From contig NZ_QHLK01000005.1 of assembly GCF_006864455.1 (NCBI RefSeq), positions 1 through 64,000 on the forward strand: a DNA stretch of 64,000 bases, given 5' to 3'. Shown here in pieces: positions 35,069 through 44,687 of the stretch. Below the pieces are notes generated by a model. The model was not told the origin of the DNA. It did not search any database and saw only the letters and a program-made list of their open reading frames with translations. The position numbers were made by a program, and so were the translations under genes. The stretch's first letter is position 1. Every line of letters begins with the position of its first letter. Origin of the DNA: Campylobacter sp. MIT 97-5078. Lineage in GTDB: Bacteria > Campylobacterota > Campylobacteria > Campylobacterales > Campylobacteraceae.

Positions 35069-35806
35069 TTAGAGCATATAGCTTTCGACAAGTTTTTGCA
35101 CAAGTAAATTCCAGCCATCAACAAGTACAAATATGAGTAGCTTAAAAGGTAGCGAAATCATCACAGGTGGAAGCATCATCATACCCATAGACATTAAAAC
35201 TGAACTAATCACCATATCAATAACCAAAAAAGGCAAGTAAATCAAAAAGCCTATCTCAAAGGCTGTTTTTAGCTCAGAGATCACAAAGGCTGGCACGATG
35301 ATGGTTAAGGGCACATCATTGATAGTTTGAGGATTTGGCAGGTTTCGTATGCGGTAAAATAAAGCCAAGTCCTTTTCTCTTGTATTTTTAAGCATAAAGT
35401 CCTTAAAAGGGCGACTTGCTCTATTAAAGGCTTCTTCATATCCTATCTGCTCAGCTAAATAAGGACGCACGCCCTCATTATAAGCTTTTGTTGCTGTTGG
35501 CTCCATGATGAAAAAGGTAAGCACTAAAGCAAAGGTTAAAAGTATGGCATTTGGTGGCATGGTTGCGGTGCCTAAGGCTTGTCTTAAAAAAGAAAATACC
35601 ACGATAAGTCTTAAAAAAGAAGTCATCACAAAAACTATGGTAGGAGCTAGGGCAAGCACGGTTAAAACGATGATGATATTCATCACGGTAACGAGCTGTT
35701 GTGGGCTATTTGGTGCACTTAGGCTTAAATTTACGGTCGGTATAGTTGCTTCAGGAGCAGCAAATAAAACAGAGCCAAGCAAAAAAAGCAAAGAGATAAT
35801 TTTCAA
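35069..35806 (-). CDS. fliP: flagellar export apparatus protein FliP
   Basis: 245 residues with a signal peptide (MKIISLLFLLGSVLFA) and four membrane helices. Family phrases: APTIVFVMTSFLRLIVVFSF, LRQALGTATMPPNAIL, VPAFVISELKTAFEIGFLIY and MGMMMLPPVMISLPFKLLIF. FliP forms the core pore of the flagellar type III export gate. It is divergent from glmU, the arrangement I recall in C. jejuni. Confidence 0.97.
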   Translation of the reverse strand: MKIISLLFLLGSVLFAAPEATIPTVNLSLSAPNSPQQLVTVMNIIIVLTVLALAPTIVFVMTSFLRLIVVFSFLRQALGTATMPPNAILLTFALVLTFFIMEPTATKAYNEGVRPYLAEQIGYEEAFNRASRPFKDFMLKNTREKDLALFYRIRNLPNPQTINDVPLTIIVPAFVISELKTAFEIGFLIYLPFLVIDMVISSVLMSMGMMMLPPVMISLPFKLLIFVLVDGWNLLVQKLVESYML

Positions 35807-35981
35807 AATGAAGCCTTGTTTTAATCTAAAAGCTGATTATAGAATTTCATCACTGAAATTTGGGTTAAAAATGTGCAAAAATCAAGATAAATTCAAAAAT
35901 TTCATGTCTATTTTACATCCCAAAATCAAGCCTTTTTAACTTTAACTTGCTACAATATAAGAAATTTTTCAAGGAAATATA

Positions 35982-37274
35982 ATGAGCATTTCTGTCGTTA
36001 TCCTAGCAGCTGGACTTGGGACAAGAATGAAGTCAAATAAGGCTAAAGTTTTACAAAGTTTAAGTGGCAAAGCTATGATCTTTCATATACTTAAACAAGC
36101 TTTTGCAATCAGCGATGATATTAGCGTAGTGCTTTTTCATCAAAAAGAGCTCATTAAAGAAGAAATTTGCAAAGACTTTGAAAATGTGCGTTTTTTTACT
36201 CAAGACTTAGAACATTATCCTGGAACCGCAGGAGCTTTAAAGAGCTATACACCAAAATATGAAAGACTTTTAGTGCTATGTGGAGATATGCCTTTAATCA
36301 CTCAAAAAAGTTTGGAAAAAATGAGGGATTTAAAAGCTGATTTTGGGGTAGCTGTCTTTGAGAGTAAAGAGCCAAAAAACTACGGCAGAGTGGTGCTTAA
36401 AAATGATGAAGTGCAAAAAATCGTCGAATTTAAAGACGCAAGTGAGAACGAGAAGCAAATTAGCATTTGCAATAGTGGTGTGTATGTGATCAAAAGTGAA
36501 ATTCTTGCTCAAGTTTTGCCCCAAATTTCAAACCAAAATGCTGCAAAGGAGTATTATCTAACTGATGCTATTGCTTTGGCTAAGAGCTTAAATGCTAGCG
36601 TGAAAGCTTGTTTTGTTGATGAGCTTGAGTTTATGGGCGTAAATGATAAATTTGAATTGAGTGTGGCTGAAACTTTGCTACAAGAACGTATCAAAAAAAA
36701 GCTTATGCTACAAGGCGTGATTTTTCATAATCCTAGCTCAAGCTTTATTAGCTGTGAGGCTGTTTTTAAAGGAGAATGCGAAATTTATGAACATGTGCGT
36801 ATTGAGGGTAAAAGCGTGATTGAAAACTCTATTATTAAAAGCTCAAGTGTGATTGAAGATAGTGTTGTGATTAACTCGGACTTAGGACCCTTAGCACACT
36901 TGCGTCCAAAGTGCGAGCTTGTAAATACTCACATTGGTAATTTTGTAGAGTGCAAAAATGCCAAACTTAAGGGTGTAAAAGCTGGGCATTTAAGTTATTT
37001 GGGCGATTGTGAGATAAATGAGGGCACAAATGTGGGCTGTGGAACTATCACTTGTAATTATGATGGGCTTAAAAAACACAAAACCATCATAGGTAAAAAA
37101 GTTTTCATAGGATCAGACACTCAGCTCATCGCTCCTGTTGAGATCGAAGATGAAGTTATTATAGCTGCTGGTAGTAGTGTAAGTGGATGCGTGCCAAAGG
37201 GAGCTTTATTTATCAATAGAGCTGAAAAAAAGATAGTCAAAGACTTTTTTTATAAAAAATTTGGACTTCAATGA
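35982..37274 (+). CDS. glmU: bifunctional GlcNAc-1-P uridylyltransferase / glucosamine-1-P acetyltransferase
   Basis: 430 residues. The N-terminal nucleotidyltransferase shows LAAGLGTRMKSNKAKVLQ, and the C-terminal left-handed beta-helix shows HLRPKCELVNTHIGNFVE and CNYDGLKKHKTIIGKKVFIG. GlmU makes UDP-GlcNAc for peptidoglycan and lipid A. A TACAATATAAG region and AAGGAAA lie upstream. Its stop overlaps the coaBC start. Confidence 0.96.
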   Translation: MSISVVILAAGLGTRMKSNKAKVLQSLSGKAMIFHILKQAFAISDDISVVLFHQKELIKEEICKDFENVRFFTQDLEHYPGTAGALKSYTPKYERLLVLCGDMPLITQKSLEKMRDLKADFGVAVFESKEPKNYGRVVLKNDEVQKIVEFKDASENEKQISICNSGVYVIKSEILAQVLPQISNQNAAKEYYLTDAIALAKSLNASVKACFVDELEFMGVNDKFELSVAETLLQERIKKKLMLQGVIFHNPSSSFISCEAVFKGECEIYEHVRIEGKSVIENSIIKSSSVIEDSVVINSDLGPLAHLRPKCELVNTHIGNFVECKNAKLKGVKAGHLSYLGDCEINEGTNVGCGTITCNYDGLKKHKTIIGKKVFIGSDTQLIAPVEIEDEVIIAAGSSVSGCVPKGALFINRAEKKIVKDFFYKKFGLQ

Positions 37275-38428
37275 AAACGATTTTACTTGCCGTAAGTGGA
37301 AGCATAGCCTTTTATAAGGCTTATGAGCTTATTTCTTTGTTTAAAAAAGAAGGCTTTAAAGTCAAGGTTTTACTTAGCGATGGTGTGCTTAAATTTGCTA
37401 GTATTATGAGCTTTGAGGCTTTAGCTGATGAGGTTTTATGTAGCTTAAATGAAAGCTGGGAGAATGATAAAAATCATATCGCTTTTAGTAAGGATTGTGA
37501 TCTTATCCTTTTTGCTCCAGCAAGTATAAATTCTATTAACAAACTTGCCCTAGGCATAGCCGATACGCTTTTTATCCAAACCCTAATCGCTACAAAAGCT
37601 CCTCTTATCATCGCTCCTGCTGCAAATACGGCTATGTATTTGCATTTTAGCACTCAAAATTCTTTAAGGCTTTTAGAGCAAAACAAAGCCCTTATTATCA
37701 AGCCCATTTCAAAAGTTTTAGCCTGCAAAGATGAGGGCGTGGGGGCTTTAGCTGAAGTGCAAACTATCTTTAATGAAAGCAAAAGAATGCTTTTAAAACA
37801 AGATTTTTGGGTAGATAAAAGCGTGCTTATCACAGGCGGAGGCACTAAAGAAAAGATCGATGAGGTAAGGTGCATTAGTAATTTTTCAAGTGGAAAAATG
37901 GCTAAGGCTTTAGCTGATGCTTTTTATTTTTTAGGAGCTAAGGTTAAGTTTTTAAGCTCGGTGCATTTTGATACCCCTTATGAGTTAAAGCTCTTTGAAA
38001 GCTCACAAGAACTTGTGAATTTGCTAAAAGCTTATAAAAATGAGGATTATTTGTTTATGGTAGCTGCGGTAAGTGATTTTGTGTGTGAAAATTTTAAGGG
38101 TAAGATAAAGAAAAAAGATCACCCACAAGGACTTGATTTGCATTTAAAAACAAATATTGATGTGCTTAAAACTTGTGAATTTAAGGGTAAAAAAATAGGC
38201 TTTAAAATGGAGTTTGATAAACAAAATGCCCTTAAAAATGCTAAAGATATGCTTAAAGAAAAAAAACTTGATATGGTATGTTTAAATATACTTAGCAAAG
38301 GCAGGGCCGAGTTTGGCTCCCAAAAAAGCGAATTTGAGCTTTTCTTTAAGGATGAAAGCGTAAAGCTTGATTTTAAGGATAAAGAAAAACTCGCTTTTGA
38401 GATCGCTCATTTGTGTAAAGGCTTATAA
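37271..38428 (+). CDS. coaBC: phosphopantothenoylcysteine decarboxylase/synthetase
   Basis: 385 residues. CoaC half: LLAVSGSIAFYKAYELISLF and the APAANTAMYLHF flavin/substrate region. CoaB half from about 180: ITGGGTKEKIDEVRCISNFS and GKMAKALADAFYFLGAKV, then AAVSDF. It performs two steps of coenzyme A synthesis from 4'-phosphopantothenate. It overlaps glmU by four bases and abuts the next gene. Confidence 0.95.
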   Translation: MKTILLAVSGSIAFYKAYELISLFKKEGFKVKVLLSDGVLKFASIMSFEALADEVLCSLNESWENDKNHIAFSKDCDLILFAPASINSINKLALGIADTLFIQTLIATKAPLIIAPAANTAMYLHFSTQNSLRLLEQNKALIIKPISKVLACKDEGVGALAEVQTIFNESKRMLLKQDFWVDKSVLITGGGTKEKIDEVRCISNFSSGKMAKALADAFYFLGAKVKFLSSVHFDTPYELKLFESSQELVNLLKAYKNEDYLFMVAAVSDFVCENFKGKIKKKDHPQGLDLHLKTNIDVLKTCEFKGKKIGFKMEFDKQNALKNAKDMLKEKKLDMVCLNILSKGRAEFGSQKSEFELFFKDESVKLDFKDKEKLAFEIAHLCKGL

Positions 38429-39046
38429 ATGAGTATGATTAATGCAACCTTGCCAGTGCAAATGAAAGTGCTTGAAAAAATAGGATATAATAATTACATC
38501 TTGCTTTTAAATCATAAAAAAGTCAGCACTAAAAGTCATATTGATCTTATTGTGGGGGCTGAGTATTTAGCTGAACTTTATACAGATAAAGGTGGTGTAA
38601 TAACTTTTAAAAATCTTTCTCAAAAGCCAGAACTTATATACTATGAAGAGGGGCTTGAGCTTATTTTAAGGCTTTTAGAACAAGATTTTGATTTTAAGGC
38701 TTTTGTAATTGAAAATTTAATCAATGCTAAAGATAAGGCAAGTTTTGAGCTTTTTAAGGCTATGCTTTTTGCAAGCTATGAAAATATTTATCATATCCCC
38801 TTTGTTTTTGAAGATAAGACTTGTTTGTTTCAGCTTAGGGTGGGAGCAAAAAAAACCGAACTTTATTTGTATTTTAGCGTATTTGGAAGCTTAAAGCTTA
38901 TCATTGAAGAAGAGGGCGTAAAGCTTTATACACCTTTTTTTAAGGTGGCGAATTTTTTGAGCAAACATTTAGGATTTGCTACTTTTCAGCAAACTAAGCT
39001 CACGGCTCTTTTTGAAGTGAAAAAACGGCTTGATTTTAAAGGATAA
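38429..39046 (+). CDS. conserved hypothetical protein between coaBC and uppS
   Basis: 205 residues starting right after the coaBC stop. It begins MSMINATLPVQMKVLEKIGY and has a mixed alpha/beta composition with no signal peptide or membrane helix; YLYFSVFGSLKLIIEEEGVK looks like a beta-sheet core. The same slot in C. jejuni holds a homologous hypothetical gene as I recall. Function unknown; tight packing suggests co-expression with cell-wall genes. Confidence 0.8.
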   Translation: MSMINATLPVQMKVLEKIGYNNYILLLNHKKVSTKSHIDLIVGAEYLAELYTDKGGVITFKNLSQKPELIYYEEGLELILRLLEQDFDFKAFVIENLINAKDKASFELFKAMLFASYENIYHIPFVFEDKTCLFQLRVGAKKTELYLYFSVFGSLKLIIEEEGVKLYTPFFKVANFLSKHLGFATFQQTKLTALFEVKKRLDFKG

Positions 39047-39048
39047 AA

Positions 39049-39717
39049 ATGAATACACTCAATCATCTTGCAGTGGTAATGGACGGCAACAGGCGCTGGG
39101 CAAGGCAAAATGGTTTTTTAGCAAAACTTGGTTATTCAAGAGGACTAAAAACCATAGAAAGATTAATGCAAGTTTGCGTTGAAGAAGGCATCAAAGAATT
39201 GAGCCTTTTTGCCTTTAGCACTGAAAATTGGGCTCGTCCAAAAGATGAGATTGAATTTATTTTTAACTTGCTTGAAAAGGTGCTTGATGAAAGCATTGAA
39301 CGTTTTATTCAAAACAATGTTAGATTAAGGACTATTGGGGATTTAAGCCGTCTTGAGCCTCATTTGCAGGCTAAGATTAAAAGAGCTGAAGAATTAACAG
39401 CTAATTGCACGCTTTTATGTGTAAATTTGGCTATAAGCTATGGTTCAAAAGATGAAATAGTGCGTGCAGTAAAAAGGTGTATTGAAAAAGGCTTAGAGCC
39501 AAATGAAGCTAATATCAGTGCAAATTTAGACTTGGCTTTAGATGTAGATTTGCTTTTAAGGGTAGGGGACGCTAAAAGGCTTTCAAACTTCTTGCTTTGG
39601 CAGTGTGCTTATGCTGAAATTTGTTTTAGCAATACCCTTTTTCCAGGACTTACTAAAAGAGAATTTAAAAAAAACATCAAAGAATTTCAAAAACGAGAAA
39701 GAACCTTTGGTAAATGA
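39049..39717 (+). CDS. uppS: undecaprenyl diphosphate synthase
   Basis: 222 residues, cis-prenyltransferase family. The active-site loop LAVVMDGNRRWARQNG carries the catalytic Asp, SLFAFSTENWARPKDEI is the second block, and DLLLRVGDAKRLSNFLLWQ and AYAEICFSNTLFP the third. It makes the C55 lipid carrier for wall and glycan synthesis. The usual RTSGE-type phrase is RVGDAKR here, a change also seen in some epsilonproteobacteria as I recall. Confidence 0.94.
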   Translation: MNTLNHLAVVMDGNRRWARQNGFLAKLGYSRGLKTIERLMQVCVEEGIKELSLFAFSTENWARPKDEIEFIFNLLEKVLDESIERFIQNNVRLRTIGDLSRLEPHLQAKIKRAEELTANCTLLCVNLAISYGSKDEIVRAVKRCIEKGLEPNEANISANLDLALDVDLLLRVGDAKRLSNFLLWQCAYAEICFSNTLFPGLTKREFKKNIKEFQKRERTFGK

Positions 39718-40496
39718 TAGTTTTGATAGGAATTTTTGGACTTTGCATAGGCTCATTTTTAGCTGCCTTAGCTCAAAGATTTTGTTTTCAAATCCCACTT
39801 TTTAAGGCTAGATCTTTTTGCCTTGCATGTAAAAATGACTTAAAATTGTATCATTTAATCCCTCTTTTTTCTTTTGTATTTTTAAAAGGAAAATGTGGTT
39901 TTTGTGGAGCTAAAATTCCTTATGAGCTTTTGATAATGGAGTGTTTATCTGCTTTACTTTTTGCACTTGCCTTTGTTTTTAGCTCAAATTTAAGTGAATT
40001 TCTTGTGCTTATTTTACTTTTAAGTGTGCTTTTGCTTTTGTCTTTGATTGATTTTTATCTTTTAAGTGTGCCTGAGTTTTTGCTGTGGCTGGCGTTTATG
40101 TGTGCTTTTTTACTTGGTTTTAAAAGTGAAGAACTATTTAACTTAGTCTTTTTTGATCATTTCGGGCAAGGTTTTTTGCTTTGTGCTTTAGTGTTTGCTG
40201 GCTTTATGTTTTTGCTTAAAAGCTTTGTAAGTCTTGTGATAAATTTTAAAAAGCAAAACGAGGTGCTTGAGAGTATGGGCGAGGCTGATGTTTTAATCGT
40301 AGCAGCCTTAGGAGGAATACTAGGCTTTAAGCTTGGTTTTTTGATGATTTTTTTAGCAGCTTGCCTAGCCTTACCTTTTTTACTTATCTTAAAGCTTAAA
40401 GGACAACAAGAACCAAAACTTGCGATGATGCCTTTTTTTAGCTTTGCTTTTGTGTGTATTTTTTTTATGGAAAAGTATTATGAAACTCGTTTATAA
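39714..40496 (+). CDS. prepilin peptidase (type IV leader peptidase)
   Basis: 260 residues with several membrane helices. A cytosolic zinc loop carries two CxxC pairs (FCLACKNDLKLYHLIP; KCGFCGAKIPYELL). The two aspartates of the aspartyl protease lie in LIDFYLLSVPE and SMGEADVLIVAALGG. It cleaves and N-methylates pilin-like proteins; in Campylobacter the likely clients are competence pseudopilins. It overlaps uppS by four bases. Confidence 0.9.
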   Translation: MIVLIGIFGLCIGSFLAALAQRFCFQIPLFKARSFCLACKNDLKLYHLIPLFSFVFLKGKCGFCGAKIPYELLIMECLSALLFALAFVFSSNLSEFLVLILLLSVLLLLSLIDFYLLSVPEFLLWLAFMCAFLLGFKSEELFNLVFFDHFGQGFLLCALVFAGFMFLLKSFVSLVINFKKQNEVLESMGEADVLIVAALGGILGFKLGFLMIFLAACLALPFLLILKLKGQQEPKLAMMPFFSFAFVCIFFMEKYYETRL

Positions 40497-41505
40497 ATAC
40501 AGCCTAAATCACTTCTTAAGTACAAATTTATCGCTTTTTTTAGTGCTTTTTCTCATCGTTTCTATGGTATTTTTTATCCAGCTTGCACGTTTGACAGCAA
40601 GTATTGAAATTTCGTTTTTGGATTTTTTAAAACTCTATAGCTTTATGATTCCTCGCATACTCATTTTTACCTTGCCCATAAGTTTTTTTATCGCTTTAAC
40701 CTTAGCTTTATATCGTTTATCAAGGGAAAATGAAAGTATAGTGTGCTTTGCACTTGGTTTCTCGCCCAAAGAAATAGGCTATTTTTTCTTAAAAATCGCT
40801 TGTTTGATCAGCGCTTTTATGCTTGTAATTGCTTTGGTATTTATCCCAGTAGCAGCTTCTTTACAGAGTAATTTTGTGGATTTTAAGAAAACTCAAGTAA
40901 AACTTAATCTTAAAACCGGTGAATTTGGGCAGAAATTTTTAGATTGGCTCGTGTTTATAGAAAAAGAAAATCAAGGCTTGTATGAAAATATCATCATGTA
41001 TCACCCAAACACTGAAGCAAATCCTAAAGAACAGCTCATCATCGCTAAAGAAGGCGTGCTTGATCGAGTCGATCAAAGCCTTGCGTTTAAGCTAAGTGAT
41101 GGCAAGGTATATAGCTTTGAACAGAACAATACTTGGTATTTGGGACATTTTGATACTTTAGTTGTCAATACCTTACTCAGCGGTTTTGATACAAACAAAG
41201 AACCTTTTTATAAGTATTGGAATGATATGAACTCAAATGAAAAAAAAGCAAAAGAATTTGTTATTTATGTGCTTATCGCTCTTTTTCCAGTGGCTAGCAC
41301 CTTTTTTGCTTTGTGTTTTGGCTTGGTAACTTACCGCTATGAAAAGGGTTTTGTGTATTTTGGAATTTTTGGGGTGATTGCACTTTATTTTGGGGCTTTA
41401 AGTGTGTTTTATCAACCACCTTTACTTGCTGTAATTGCGATATTTTTGCTCTTTTTGCTTACTTCTGTGCTGTATTTTAAAATTAAAATTCTTAGCAGGT
41501 ATTAA
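40480..41505 (+). CDS. LptF/LptG-family permease
   Basis: 341 residues from the ATG at 40480, which lies inside the end of the peptidase gene. Six membrane helices with a periplasmic beta-jellyroll between the third and fourth, the YjgP/YjgQ plan (VYKYSLNHFLSTNLSLFLVL; ALFPVASTFFALCFGLVTYR). It should work with LptB and a partner in moving lipooligosaccharide from the inner membrane. LptF and LptG cannot be told apart here. Confidence 0.85.
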   Translation: MKLVYKYSLNHFLSTNLSLFLVLFLIVSMVFFIQLARLTASIEISFLDFLKLYSFMIPRILIFTLPISFFIALTLALYRLSRENESIVCFALGFSPKEIGYFFLKIACLISAFMLVIALVFIPVAASLQSNFVDFKKTQVKLNLKTGEFGQKFLDWLVFIEKENQGLYENIIMYHPNTEANPKEQLIIAKEGVLDRVDQSLAFKLSDGKVYSFEQNNTWYLGHFDTLVVNTLLSGFDTNKEPFYKYWNDMNSNEKKAKEFVIYVLIALFPVASTFFALCFGLVTYRYEKGFVYFGIFGVIALYFGALSVFYQPPLLAVIAIFLLFLLTSVLYFKIKILSRY

Positions 41506-42222
41506 GTGAAACTTAAACTTATCTTAGCTTATGATGGCTCAAAATTTCAAGGATCAGCTATTCAGCCTCACAAAAATAGCGTGCAAGATCATTTAATACA
41601 GGCTTTAGCTCATCTTGGTATTTCTAGCCAAACTTTATTTGCTTCTCGCACAGATAAGGGTGTGCATGCCTTAAGAAATGTCGCAAGCGTGGAGTGTGGC
41701 GAGCATTTTAGCGATCTTGAGTATCTTAAAAAACAAATCAATAAATTCGCTCGCCCAAATTTAGATATAAAAGCTATCTATAAAGTGCCCCAAAGCTTTC
41801 AACCAAGATTTGATGCTCAAAAAAGGGCATATCGCTATGTGTTTAATCATGCCCACTTTAACCCATTTTTAAGCCCATATTGCACTTTTTATCCAAAGAT
41901 AGATTTAAAAAAGGCTAATCTTGCTTTAAGCTTATTTCTTGGCAAGCATGACTTTGTGTATTTTCAAAAGCAAAGTGATAAAAATACTATTAAAACGATG
42001 TTTCAGGCAAAAGCTTATGTATTTAGGCATTATACGATCTTTTATTTTCAAGCCGATGGCTTTTTAAGAGCTCAAATCCGCCTTAGTGTTGCTGCTGTGC
42101 TAAAGGTGCTAGAAGGTAGAATAACTCTTAAAGATTTACAAGATCAAATTGAGGCTAAAGCTATATCAAGCCGAATTTTAGCTCCAGCAAATGGACTATA
42201 TCTAAGCTCCATAAGTTATTAA
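41506..42222 (+). CDS. truA: tRNA pseudouridine synthase A
   Basis: 238 residues from a GTG that follows the preceding stop directly. Catalytic Asp is in FASRTDKGVHALRNVAS; FQPRFDAQKRAYRYVF and DGFLRAQIRLSVAAVLKVL are further TruA blocks. It makes pseudouridine 38-40 in the anticodon arm. It ends the glmU-to-truA run. Confidence 0.94.
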   Translation: MKLKLILAYDGSKFQGSAIQPHKNSVQDHLIQALAHLGISSQTLFASRTDKGVHALRNVASVECGEHFSDLEYLKKQINKFARPNLDIKAIYKVPQSFQPRFDAQKRAYRYVFNHAHFNPFLSPYCTFYPKIDLKKANLALSLFLGKHDFVYFQKQSDKNTIKTMFQAKAYVFRHYTIFYFQADGFLRAQIRLSVAAVLKVLEGRITLKDLQDQIEAKAISSRILAPANGLYLSSISY

Positions 42223-42338
42223 ATTAAATAAAACAAATTTAATCATACTTTAAACTTTTAGCGTGTATAATGCCAAGGCTACATTTCGTAGTAATTTAAT
42301 ATGATTTTTAACAATCATAAATTTCACAAGGAGAACAA

Positions 42339-43208
42339 ATGAAGAGAATCATTTCTTCTGTCATTTTGACATTGTTTGTAGCGTTTCTAAGCGCTTGCTC
42401 AAACTCATCTTCAAAAGAAGATACCAACGCAACTTCTGCTGGCACTCAAGCAACTTCAACTCTTGAGACGATCAAAAATAATGGCGTAGTGAGAATTGGC
42501 GTTTTTGGTGATAAACCTCCTTTTGGTTTTGTTGATGAAAAAGGGGCAAATCAAGGTTATGATGTCGTCTTTGCAAAACGCATAGCACAAGAACTTTTAG
42601 GCGATGAAAATAAGGTGCAATTTGTGCTTGTTGAGGCAGCAAATCGCGTTGAGTTTTTAAAGTCTGATAAAGTTGATATTATCTTGGCAAATTTTACTCA
42701 AACTCCAGAGAGAGCTGAACAAGTTGATTTTACTTTGCCTTATATGAAAGTGGCTTTAGGCGTGGTTGTGCCACAAGATTTGAATGTAACAAGTGTTGAT
42801 GATCTTAAGGATAAAACTCTTATCTTAAACAAAGGCACTACAGCTGATGCGTTTTTTACCACGAATTATCCAGAGATTAAAAGTTTGAAATTTGATCAAA
42901 ATACCGAGACTTTCGCAGCCTTGCTTGATGGACGCGGACAGGCTTTAGCTCATGATAATACGCTTTTATTTGCTTGGGTAAAAGATAAGCCAAATTTCAA
43001 AGTTGCTATACAAGAGTTAGGTAACAAAGATGTTATCGCTGCAGCTGTAAAAAAAGGCAATGATGAACTTAAAAACTTTATCAACGATCTTATCGTAAAG
43101 CTTGCTGATGAGCAATTTTTTCATAAAGCTTATGATGCAACTTTAAAAGAAGCTTTCACTGATGATATTGATCCAGAAAGCGTAGTTATCGAAGGCGGTA
43201 AGCTTTAA
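42339..43208 (+). CDS. cjaA: CjaA-like cysteine/amino-acid-binding lipoprotein
   Basis: 289 residues. A lipobox FLSAC puts the lipidated Cys at 20. The mature part is a periplasmic binding protein of the family-3 type: VRIGVFGDKPPFGFVDEKGA, YDVVFAKRIAQELLG, ANFTQTPERAEQVDFTLPYM. In C. jejuni CjaA binds cysteine and sits next to cjaB, as here. A TATAAT at 42266-42271 with extended TG and an AAGGAG site drive it. Its neighbours suggest it works with an ABC importer encoded elsewhere. Confidence 0.85.
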   Translation: MKRIISSVILTLFVAFLSACSNSSSKEDTNATSAGTQATSTLETIKNNGVVRIGVFGDKPPFGFVDEKGANQGYDVVFAKRIAQELLGDENKVQFVLVEAANRVEFLKSDKVDIILANFTQTPERAEQVDFTLPYMKVALGVVVPQDLNVTSVDDLKDKTLILNKGTTADAFFTTNYPEIKSLKFDQNTETFAALLDGRGQALAHDNTLLFAWVKDKPNFKVAIQELGNKDVIAAAVKKGNDELKNFINDLIVKLADEQFFHKAYDATLKEAFTDDIDPESVVIEGGKL

Positions 43209-43216
43209 TTTAAAAG

Positions 43217-43240
43217 AGAGGCTCTAAGCCTCTTTTCTTC
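43217..43240 (+). terminator. cjaA terminator
   Basis: AGAGGC and GCCTCT form a stem with loop TCTAA, followed by TTTTCTTCT, nine bases after the cjaA stop. Confidence 0.65.
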
Positions 43241-43261
43241 TAATCCTTAAAAAGGCTTTTC

Positions 43262-44497
43262 TTGAGAAAAAAAGCGATTAAAAACACCCTATATGCTTCT
43301 TTGGGTGGAATTTTAGAATTTTATGATTATATACTTTTTGTCTTTTTTGCTAAACTTTTTGCAGAAATATTTTTTCCGCCAAATAATGCTTTTTGGACTG
43401 AGATCGGTGTATGGATAAGCTTTGGAGCAGGGTATTTAGCACGTCCTTTTGGAGCTGTTGTTTTTGCACATTTTGGTGATAAAAAGGGGCGAAAAGATGT
43501 GTTTTACATCACTATGCTTTTAATGATACTGCCAAGTTTTGCTCTTGCCTTTTTGCCAAGCTATGAAAGTATAGGACTTGCAGCAACTATAATTTTATTT
43601 GTGATACGCATTTTGCAAGGTTTGGCTGTAGGTGCTGAAGTAAGTGGAGCCTGGGTTTTTGTGAGCGAGTTTGTAAGTCAAAAGTATAAAAGCTTTGCAC
43701 TTGGCTTTATTTCAGCAACTTTAACACTAGGCTTGCTTTTAGCTGGACTTGTAAGTTTGCTTGTTAATGAAATTTTCACTCAAGAAGAGCTTAAGGCTTG
43801 GGCTTGGCGTTTGCCTTTTATTTTGGGCGGATTTTTTGGGGTTTTAGCTTGCTTTTTGAGAAAAAAACTCAGCGAAACGCCGGTATTTGAAAAACTTAAA
43901 AAAGATGAGACTTTGCTTAATTTTCCGCTTTTACAGGCTTTAAAAACGCATAAACTTGCTATGCTTGTGTGTGCTTTAATGAGCGTAGTTTTAACAAGCG
44001 GGGTAGCGACTTTAACCATAGTTCCCCAGCATTTTAATACACTTTTAGGCTTTGATACAAATCAAAGCTTGATTTACTCGAATTTAGCCATAGTTGCTAT
44101 CATCTTTGGAAGCCTCATACAAGGAACTTTGGCTAGCTTTTTTGGGAATTTTAAAATTTGTGTGCTTTTTAGCATACTTTTTGCCATTTTTGGTATAGGG
44201 CTTGGCTTATACAATGAACACTTTTTATTCTATTATCTTTTGGCGTGTTTTATGCAAGGTATTATTTCTTTTGCGCCTATTTTTATGACCAGTGTTTTTA
44301 AGCCAGAATTGCTGTTTAGCGGACTTTCTTTTGCATATAATATATCCTATGCACTTTTAGCTTTTGTAACGCCTTTTGTCATTCAAGGAATTTATGAGAA
44401 GTATTTGGGGTATTATTTTGTTTTTGTGGCACTTTGTAGCTTGCTTTGTGTGTTTTTAGTAAGACATTTAAATAATGCTTATTTAAGAAAAATTTAA
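43262..44497 (+). CDS. cjaB: CjaB-like MFS transporter
   Basis: 411 residues from a TTG with AAAAAGG upstream. Twelve membrane helices; the MFS loop reads FAHFGDKKGRKDVFYITML and a second family block is RILQGLAVGAEVSGAWVFVS, as in the metabolite:H+ symporter (ProP/ShiA-like) group. The substrate is unknown. It ends the recognisable chromosomal segment; beyond it the gene content changes to a mobile element. Confidence 0.85.
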   Translation: MRKKAIKNTLYASLGGILEFYDYILFVFFAKLFAEIFFPPNNAFWTEIGVWISFGAGYLARPFGAVVFAHFGDKKGRKDVFYITMLLMILPSFALAFLPSYESIGLAATIILFVIRILQGLAVGAEVSGAWVFVSEFVSQKYKSFALGFISATLTLGLLLAGLVSLLVNEIFTQEELKAWAWRLPFILGGFFGVLACFLRKKLSETPVFEKLKKDETLLNFPLLQALKTHKLAMLVCALMSVVLTSGVATLTIVPQHFNTLLGFDTNQSLIYSNLAIVAIIFGSLIQGTLASFFGNFKICVLFSILFAIFGIGLGLYNEHFLFYYLLACFMQGIISFAPIFMTSVFKPELLFSGLSFAYNISYALLAFVTPFVIQGIYEKYLGYYFVFVALCSLLCVFLVRHLNNAYLRKI

Positions 44498-44628
44498 AGG
44501 TGGTTTTTGAGCTGAGTAAAAATTTATAAGCAAGTGAAGTTTTAAAATGGTGGTTAGAGGCAACTTTGAATAGATATGCTTAAATATCTTTAATATAGTA
44601 ATTTAAGAATATATATTTTAAAAAGTTA

Positions 44629-44665
44629 GTAGAAAAGTTAGCTATATATAAACCAACTTTTCTAC
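44629..44665. terminator. 11-bp stem terminator at the chromosome/element border
   Basis: GTAGAAAAGTT (44629-44639) and AACTTTTCTAC (44655-44665) pair perfectly with a 15-base loop and a T-rich flank. It separates cjaB from the leftward 84-residue gene. The rest of 44498-44687 shows no gene. Confidence 0.6.
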
Positions 44666-44687
44666 TTTTATTTTTACACCTTTGAAA

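Noticed and set aside
39605-39805. 66-residue ORF between uppS and the peptidase gene
   Set aside because: It is an out-of-frame reading of the ends of uppS and the prepilin peptidase gene.
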